A DNA stretch of 64,000 nucleotides. It comes from Bemisia tabaci (taxonomy: Eukaryota > Arthropoda > Insecta > Hemiptera > Aleyrodidae). Below, one piece after another: positions 56,420 through 64,000 of the stretch (positions are counted from its first letter, which is position 1; each line of letters opens with the position of its first letter). The stretch is from assembly GCF_918797505.1 (NCBI RefSeq), contig NC_092797.1, positions 23,325,372-23,389,371 on the forward strand, in the 5' to 3' direction. Made by a program: the position numbers and the translations under genes. Below the pieces are notes generated by a model. The model was given only the letters and a program-made list of their open reading frames with translations, was not told where the DNA came from and did not search any database.

Positions 56420-56862
56420 GTGATTCGAAGGACCCCATATTTTGTGTCAGAACGGCATGCGATGTATCGCATCAAATGGTTCCATTTTTTCAGCTACTCG
56501 TCATTTTTCTCCAATTTTGAGATCACAATTCTGTTGTCAGGAGACTAAAGCACTCACTTGCCAATTTTAACAAAGAAATTCAACGTAATAAAGGCGTGGT
56601 TTTTTTAGAGAGAAAATATCTCATTCGAGTGCAGTTTCGATATTAGTATCGAATGCGATGTTTTCTCTCTGAAAAAACCACGCCTTTATTACGTTGAATT
56701 TCTTTGTTAAAATTGGTAAGTGAGTGCTTTAGTCTCCTGACAACAGAATTGCGATCTCAAAATTGGAGAAAAAAGACGAACAGCTGAAAAAATGGAACCA
56801 ATTGATGCGATATATCGCATGCCGTTCTGACACAAAATAGGTATGGCGTCAATCGAATTACC
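56420..56862. mobile_element. Family F foldback element, TTAA-flanked, copy 1
   Basis: About 443 bp, preceded by TTAA (56416-56419) and followed by TTAA (56863-56866). Arms of roughly 200 bp are close reverse complements: CATATTTTGTGTCAGAACGG against CCGTTCTGACACAAAATAGG, and ATTCAACGTAATAAAGGCG against CGCCTTTATTACGTTGAAT. TGCGATATATCGCA palindromes lie subterminally. TTAA duplication is the hallmark of piggyBac and Kolobok. No transposase. Confidence 0.88.
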
Positions 56863-58014
56863 TTAATAATAAAACGTTAAACCAAAGATGCATATTTGAT
56901 TTTTATTGTTATTAGCTCTTATATAGAAATAAACAATAAAAATATACATCTTTTGCTCACCATTTTATTATTGATCATGATAAATAGATGCAATATGCGG
57001 ATAAAAAACTTTCCATAACTTGTTTCTATCCCTCGGGTATTTGTGTTTTTCGTTTGCTCAAGTAATAATAAATTAAGTTAACAAAAATGTTCTCTAAACG
57101 GCCAAAATTTCCATAGTGCCTAATTTTGTCCAAGCAAGTTGATGAACTTAATACAAAAATAAATTGGAGACCCTGACTCAGGCACCTTAGCAGGGTGAGC
57201 GGGTAAAGGCAGAAGTTGTCCTGAAGAATTATTCAATCAACTCATATACTTTCCTAGAAAATTTATGTAACAAAAGGAGCAGTTTGCGAAATAATTTTTT
57301 CTGACCGTGACTATTCCTCTTTAAGCAAACTAACGGTGGCGCCTAAAAACACCTTAACTCCAAATTTTTAGTTCAAAATATTGTCTCCGTTTTATTGGGA
57401 AATATGTCTTTGCACAGTTTTAATCAGTTCGAAACCAAAAATCAAGGCTTCCTTTAAAAACTCTCCGCGGAAAGATGCTCGCGTTTTTAAAAAGCAAAAG
57501 TTCAGCAGTGAAGTTTGTCGGAAAAGAAATTACCCCATCTGAAACCTTGTATTATGAGACCCGCCACACACACATCAAAAAAGGTTGACCTATAAAGATT
57601 TTTATAACAAATTGTAGGATTCTCAATGCTGTTTGTGTTCGTGTTTCTCGCAGCATGAAAGATAACACCTAGACTGGCATACAAGCCCTTGAAGCGCGTA
57701 TCCAAATGACTGCACTTGCCACTTACAAGGGAGCTGCACTAGAATGATCCACATAGGAACATGAAATATAGCTACCAGCGAGGTGACACCTTTGTCGTGT
57801 ATGTTTGGCTCCTGCTTTTTGTTGCGAACTTCCCCTACGACAACATGCGCGTAATTTGTGTCCGCTCCGAGATCGTTTGCTTCCATCTAGCCTCCTCCTT
57901 TGTCAATTACTCTCTTAACCCAGTTTGTATCCCATCTTACTAATGGGTGTCATCGTTTTCTCCCCTTCTTTCAAACTGGCGCGGCGCCCGCAATTAAGCC
58001 TTGAAAGATTCAAA
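56863..58014. other. Stretch with no recognised gene
   Basis: About 1.15 kb between the two F copies. Short ORFs on both strands (57502-57943) without a recognised domain. Confidence 0.45.
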
Positions 58015-58018
58015 TTAA

Positions 58019-58456
58019 GGTGATTCGATGGACGCTATATTTTGTGTCAGAACGACGTGCGATATATCGCATCGATTGGCTCTATTTTTTCAGTTACTAA
58101 TCATTTCTCTCGAATTTTGAGATCGCAATTCTGTTTTCAGGAGACTAAAGCACTCACTTCCCAATTTTTAAAAACAAATTCAACGTAATAAAGGCGTGGT
58201 TTTTTTAGAGAGATTCGATACTGATATCGAAACTGCACTCGAATGCGATATTTTCTCTCTGAAAAAACCACGCCGTTATTACGTTGAATTTCTTTGTTAA
58301 AATGTATAAGTGAGTGCAGGAGTGCTCTAGTCTCCCGACAACAGAATTGCGATCTCAAAATTCGAGAAAAATGACGAGTAGCTGAAAAAATGGAACCGAT
58401 TGATGCGATATATCGCATGCCGTTCTGACACAAAATATGGCGTCCATCGAATCACC
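58019..58456. mobile_element. Family F foldback element, TTAA-flanked, copy 2
   Basis: About 438 bp between TTAA (58015-58018) and TTAA (58457-58460). Ends are GGTGATTCGATGGACGC and GCGTCCATCGAATCACC, a perfect pair. The short centre (TTCGATACTGATATCGAAAC) is inverted relative to copy 1, so the copies sit in opposite orientation. No coding. Confidence 0.9.
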
Positions 58457-58593
58457 TTAAAAACATCTGATCACGACAATTAATCTTCAATCATAGGACT
58501 GATGATATGTTTATTGATCTTATGACCCTGACAACTTGACTGAATACATTACTTTTTCGTTTTTTTGTCTGTTCATTATCAAAAATTAAAAAT

Positions 58594-58647
58594 GCATACA
58601 TAAAGACCGCTTTTATAGCACTCTTTGGCGCTCTTCGACACCCAGCC
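58594..58647. repeat. Dispersed repeat R, copy 2
   Basis: TACATAAAGACCGCTTTTAT, TTTGGCGCTCTTCGACACC and CAGCCTTC resemble 25553-25610 in the same orientation. Extent and nature unknown. Confidence 0.5.
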
Positions 58648-59972
58648 TTCAAAGTACGTTGTTCCCAGAAAGTTGGCACTCCCCATCCCCCCATTTCCTC
58701 TAAAAACCCGTGTTGCCACCCTTTCACTGGGCGTCCCCTTCGTCTCCTTCCAGGAAAAACTCAATTGAGTATCTTCTTCGGCAGCCTATCTCTTCTGTCA
58801 TTCTGTTAACATCACCATATCAGCTAAGCTGTTTGAAAAATTAAAAATGAATCTTTCAAAAAATCGATTTTTTGATTGATAATATTGCTGGAAAATGGAT
58901 TCAATATTGACCTTTGTAAAATGAGAAATGCGTGCTAAAAAAAAGATAATGTAGTTTTGTTAACACTGTTTAAGGTCTTAGTAACCATTCAATTCGTCGA
59001 GTAAGAAGTTTAAGTTCTCTCGATTCGGTCATTCTATGCGAACATTTTTTCTCAGTCTGAGAGCTCCGCTTGCTTAGCTCATACACATATTTCACACTCT
59101 AGTGAAGTTAAATCAGGGAAACTTATGGGCTCTTGGCAAACTAGATTACCCGCATTGGAGAATTCCAAAGTCAGCTCAAGGACTGGGCTGAATTGACCGC
59201 GGCCCTCCCAATCTTTATATGTAAAGGTCATGTCTGAAAATAAAATTTACCCCTGTAAATTCTGATAACTTCTCCTTGGCTGTAATGAATCTACAGGAAC
59301 AAGGAACTGCACTCAGGAAAAGTCACTGACAAAAATACTATTTAGACTTCTGAATACGTTTGCGTGAAGATAATTGACCATTCGAAAAGTGGCGGGAAGC
59401 ATTAAAAGTTAAGTTTTGTCGTATAGATAGGGCATAAATCGCTCATGAAGCATCGGACCATTCCACATTAAAATGATGGCCGCATTAAATGGTCAAGCAC
59501 TTTAGCTGTAAAGCTTTGAGCAGCGAGATCGGTTGTAGTACCTTACTGCATCATTAATTACTATATTCTATTGTGTGAATTTAATGGATGGTCGTTGAAA
59601 TTTGGAAACGTCTTTCGCTGTCTAGAGGGGTTTAAAGTTTTCAGTCTCACTTTTTATGGCCTTCAGCGTTATACGAGGCTTTTTGTACATGTTAAATTTA
59701 CGATTCTTCCCGACTTTGTAGCCATAAATAAGAGTCCCGCTTTATGCATTTCCAGAGAAAACATGACGAAGATTAATACTATTTCAGCGTTCATCTCAGC
59801 TGACAGATGTTTCCGGTCTCATTGTATATTTCGATTTTTTTCTAAGTTCAAATGCCAGGTACTTTAAGGAAATGCTTACCATAGTGGTTTGATAACGTTT
59901 TTCACGTAAGCCGCCGCTAGCATTGACGTGTGGAACTGGTCGAATTATGATCAGTTACTTTTGATTTTGCAG
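58648..59972. other. Stretch with no recognised gene
   Basis: About 1.3 kb. A 98-codon plus ORF (59571-59867) shows no domain I recognise. No repeat seen. Confidence 0.45.
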
Positions 59973-60168
59973 GATGTTTTGTTTGGGAAAACTTATGAGT
60001 ATGCATACACTTGTTAAAGCTTATTACTCATGCTCTACCTTCCGAGATCTCCAATCACAGATCTACACACCTACAATCAACAGAAATACAAACCTACTTA
60101 CATGCGATGAACCCAATGTCACTACCAAAATTCTGAAACTCTTCGACTCTCTTAATTTAAAAATCTAA
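59973..60168 (+). CDS. Possible 3' terminal exon, unrecognised (speculative)
   Basis: TACTTTTGATTTTGCAG precedes a frame of about 64 codons that ends at TAA-containing AT-rich DNA. The product is Thr/Asn/Leu-rich with no domain I know. Downstream at about 60247 is a short TAAC-type repeat (TAACTAACTAACTAAG), which also occurs at the ends of some non-LTR retrotransposons. So this may instead be the decayed 3' end of a LINE. No upstream exon was found. Confidence 0.12.
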
Positions 60169-60262
60169 ATTTTCGAACATACACCCATGTTCAAAATTCT
60201 CTGTAAAGACGTTAATAGCCTGTGACGCTGAATGTCTTAAAATATATTAACTAACTAACTAA

Positions 60263-61782
60263 GTATTGTTATAGATAAATGCATAAAAATCAAATCAAAT
60301 CAATGCATCAACTTTCAGGTGGCACAAGTGCCCATGTAAGTTATAATATAGCAATCTTTATATAATAATTAATTGTATAAAATGGTGTTAGCGATGTATA
60401 ATCTTGTCTTCCTATAATTAATTTACAATTACTTATACATGTATAATTGAAAGTATCAGTTGAATAGATTTCGTCCAGAATATCTTACTGATACACGCTG
60501 CGCTGCGCCGTGTCCCGGCCAGTACGACTCGATGGTGGGTGTATAATATAGCTTTTTAAGACTGACGGTAGATTTGCCTTCAATCTGAGATGATGTGCAT
60601 CACATAAGTGCAGTAATAGTCGCATCCCAAGAAATATGATTCTTCTTACGCATCAATATTGATAGCACGTGACCTCAGTGCCTTAATACTCTTATCATTT
60701 CACATACATATATGTATCCATTTTTTTTTTTTTGTAGAATTGAATGATACTCTAGGGAAAGTAAATTCGTAGCAGGTGAGGGTGGCAACCAATTTCACAT
60801 CGCCTCATTAAACACATTTTACCATCACAATGAAGAAATCTCCAAATGTTTGCTCTCAATAAGCATTGAAGTTATATTCATGTAAAACAAATGTCCGCAG
60901 AAAATCATGGTAAACTTAGAAAATTATATTATTGCCTTTCCTATGAGGAAGGACTTACCAGAAACATTCTGGCGTTTAAAAAAAGTGAATGTATCTTTGA
61001 GTTCCTATTTTCTATATTAAAATATTTATCTTACTGTAGTGAAGCTCATGTCGGGATTCTCCCGATTTTCCCGATTCTATCAGGATTTGAGGTCAATCAG
61101 GATTTAATGCCGATTTCATCAGAATTTGAGAAAAGTCGGCCGTCCGATCGGAATTCTTTATCCAGCTATTTTTGTGAAGTTACTTTTGCCTCTTTTTTTC
61201 CCGCAAAAAATGAGGATGTGGAAAAATTATGAAATCAGGATTTAGCAGTCGAAAACAAGGACAAATCAGGATTTCCCAAAATGAAAAAAACTAGGCACCC
61301 TGAAATGTTTTTTCCCGACTTTTTAGCACCATCAGAACAACTCCTCGAAGTACTCCTCTCCTTTTTTAGGACCCCCATACCTCATTGTTTCGTTCCGGGC
61401 ATTTCATGCCAGGTTATTGCCTCGAAATTTGCAAATACGCCCGGCTTGATTATGGATACGCGAGGAGCGAAGCCCCTTGCGATACGAACCGATCCACGAT
61501 AGCGGGCCTGTGAGGAGGGGGAGGGGGGATGGGAAACTCGGTGGGGAAATCAATCCAGAGACAGCGACATCGGCGAACGCCTGATCTGATGAAGTGTATG
61601 AAGCGAGACGAGCGCCACAGGGCAGAGCTCAGTCTTAAATTTCGACGTGTGTCACACCGCGCCGCTCTGCCAAACCTCCCGCACTTTTCCGAACGATCGT
61701 CGTTTTGCAGACGTGCCTGCGCTGTTGGATGATCCCCGGCGGCCGTATGAATCCGTGCTTACCGGAGCTCAAGTAATGAATG
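60263..61782. other. Stretch with no recognised gene
   Basis: T run near 60721. A 113-codon ORF (60891-61232) has no recognised domain. GC-rich patch at 61480-61740. Confidence 0.4.
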
Positions 61783-61806
61783 GGTTACGCCCTTACGTCG
61801 GAGAAC
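61783..61806. repeat. Fragment of the 13346 hairpin repeat
   Basis: TTACGCCCTTACGTCGGAG matches the outer stem of 13346-13456. It stands alone 32 bp before a family A element. Confidence 0.4.
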
Positions 61807-61837
61807 GGATGGGATAGTTTTGTTCCGCAATGCTATA

Positions 61838-62090
61838 CTGCCGTGCTATGGAAAAACGGCGTATGTGATTTTGAGAGTTGCCAAATTTCCTTTAATAATA
61901 TGTTAATGTTTGAGGTTAGATGTGAATATTTTTCCTCGAAATTTTCAGGAACTTCAGGTGATCTCGCGAACAAAATTATCTGAAAAATTGAAAGAAAAGT
62001 ATGCATACGTCTACCATGAAATTCGTGTTTTATCAAAGGACATTTGGCAACGCCTGAAGGCTCATACGGCGTTTTTCCCTAGCACGGCAG
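61838..62090. mobile_element. Family A MITE, target duplication TATA
   Basis: 253 bp from CTGCCGTGCTATGG to CCCTAGCACGGCAG. TATA flanks both sides (61834-61837 and 62091-62094). Inner motifs GAGAGTTGCCAAATTTCC and ATTTGGCAACGCCTGAAGG are well kept. The two 61-67-codon ORFs on opposite strands are palindrome artefacts. Confidence 0.92.
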
Positions 62091-64000
62091 TATAGCGACA
62101 AGTTTGATGCGGCTCCTCCGTACCGCGAGAGAATGCAAGCGACGCGAAGCCAGGTAATGGAACAATGTTTCGAATAACTTTGGGGCCTGCCTCAAATAAG
62201 TGACGCTAAACTTACGGTTAGAGCGCAACCCCTCAGCCCCTGCGACGTTTTAGGTTTAATTTAACTTAAAATTACTTATCTCGGTCTGTCTCTTTCAGTT
62301 ACGGGTATGTTAGGGGTAATGTTTAGCTAGCGTGTTTAATTTATCGATTTGTAACTTAATTTTAAAAGCATCTCATCCGATGATCCCTTATTACCGTATA
62401 ATGGCAGTGAAAACTGTTGAATATTTTTTTGCTGAAATCATACTAAAAATCTCAATTTGTATTCTATTATTTTTGTTGTTTAAGCTCTATAATTCAACCA
62501 ACTAGTACACTAATAATTTGGGAGCCGTGTGTTAATAAGTGCAAATTACTGACTAGCCAATAATACAATAAATCGAAATTCACAGAAACAAGACTCAGAT
62601 TTGTTTTAGAATCGCATTCAATTTTATAACTTAAAACTCCGAAATGTCTAATTCATCAAGTCTAGGCTATTCAAGCTTCAGGACTTTCAAAAATTTTTTC
62701 AATCCTTTTTCCTTAAAAATATATTTTTTTCAACATGTGCTGATTTGTAAAGTGGTTGAAAAGGGTGCAAACATATGAACTTGTGTACATTATACATGCA
62801 TTAGTAGTATGAGCAGTTTGTGTGAAAAGATAGTCTAGCACCAACCGATGCTTTAGGGGCTAGTTAGGGATATTTGGAGGACGAAACTAATGTAACATGA
62901 GAAGTGTGCGGGTTTATCATTTTATCAGAGAGAATTGGCATCGACGAGTTGATTCCATGAAAAATATTCAAAAGCTCTGCCCTTTCGCCTCTCTGTGATC
63001 GGATTCGCAAAAATTGTTTTATATTTTCACCTGAGGCTAAATTGAAAGTGACAGGGTCAGCGCCCGTGCCTAGTATCAAAAAAATAACCGACAAACTGTC
63101 AAAATAATGTTTCATAGTTTCTTTAATGTTCTCTTGTTTTGGACCAAAAAATTGACTGAAACAGTTGTGAAAAGCCAACAATAAGACTGCTGGAAAAGAA
63201 AGGCCATAAAAGCTATGCCTGGCTCTAATAGAAAATAGATCTTTGCATAAAATGTATGTGGTTTTGTATATTAAAGAAAATAATGTTGGTGTTAAAGCTT
63301 CAAACTATTCGAGACATTCCCAGGTCTGTGGGTCGATTTTTTACCTGGTTGAAAGCTGTATGGCTTCCGGAAAAAATAAGATTGTCAGGAAGTACTTTCG
63401 CTCCAAAAAGACGAATCTTTTAACATGTTTACTTTCCTAGTGATTTCTTCAGTGGGCTGACAAAAACATTTACAAATGATAAGCGTGCCGCTGCAAAAAG
63501 TACCACCGAACGCAAGAATAAGAAGCTTGAGACAATATTTCCACTCCCCTTGGATACCCTCATTTCAGCAAGCTCGAACCCTTGCCCTTAATCAGGCACC
63601 GGGCCTCCAAAAAACTTTGCATCAGATAAAAAGGGAGAAACTTAACTCTCGCACCCCTGCCATCAATCAGGGCAGGTAATGGATACGAGCCGTTTAAAAC
63701 GGGGCGCTTCTCTTTGTTTTACGAGATTATGAAGAGTTTAATTGGCTGTTAATATCTCTTTAAAAGCGTGTTAAATATCCTGCGTTTCGCATGTGGATCC
63801 TACCCTCACCGCCCCTCGCTTGGCCTCAGCTTCGTTTAATATTACGGCGCAGATAGTCTACTGGGTGTGTTTTCGGCGCTATTAAGGGGGTACTCATGGT
63901 GGGATTCATGGCAAAACGTCTCGCTTTTCGCTGTCTAAATTGTCGATCCTGACTGCTTTTATTCCTTCGAATTTTCTTTTTGTAGTTACTCTACATCTAG
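62091..64000. other. 1.9-kb stretch with no recognised gene
   Basis: AT-rich with a 105-codon minus ORF (62864-63181) and shorter plus ORFs (63243-63679). No domain, RNA or repeat that I can support. Confidence 0.45.

Noticed and set aside
1..64000. CRISPR array, bacterial operons, rRNA genes, telomeric TTAGG repeats or viral genes
   Set aside because: None found. Tandem repeats here lack regular unique spacers, and no long coding frames exist.

Overview
The window looks like non-coding nuclear DNA from an arthropod. There are no closely packed ORFs. No open reading frame reaches 200 codons, and the longest ones are low-complexity or lie across tandem repeats. Most recognisable structure is short non-autonomous DNA transposons (MITEs), foldback elements, tRNA-like SINE heads, homopolymer tracts and tandem repeats. 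The dispersed repeats resemble what I associate with sap-feeding hemipterans such as whiteflies. That is an impression from memory that I cannot verify here. No rRNA gene, intact tRNA gene, CRISPR array or bacterial operon was found.

Layout: 0-13 kb has a 148-bp tandem array (153-745), one family-N MITE (1176), the first family-A MITE (3386), a long near-perfect inverted repeat (5592-6111), a cluster of B and E elements beside a tRNA-like SINE (7339-8195), a large inverted repeat (10427-10811) and an E element (11651). 12.1-13.2 kb is a tandem array of about 280-bp units (family K), with a lone relative at 48.8 kb. 13.3-27 kb holds five A copies, three of them with exact 4-bp target duplications, plus a purine/pyrimidine block (16938-17425), two D elements, a small retroposed sequence with a 14-bp target duplication and poly(A) tail (24752-24939), and a second tRNA-like head (26342). 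27-40 kb is sparse: a TATA-preceded mini-ORF, small inverted repeats, and N, D, H and B elements. 40-45 kb is a dense transposon graveyard, including an A element split by about 990 bp of later insertions yet still bracketed by its original CACG duplication. 46-53 kb has GC-rich patches, a lone K unit and a foldback element (52066-52626). 53.5-54.9 kb stacks a C foldback, an E element and a 117-bp tandem array whose period is a whole number of codons. 56-58.5 kb holds two TTAA-flanked foldback copies (family F). The last 5 kb is almost featureless apart from one more A element (61838).

Nothing here forms a pathway. The window reads as intergenic or intronic DNA shaped by repeated transposon invasion. 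Family letters A-R are labels for this report only, and boundaries were read by eye. Small ORFs, splice-like signals and promoter-like patches are listed with low confidence because nothing in the sequence confirms expression.
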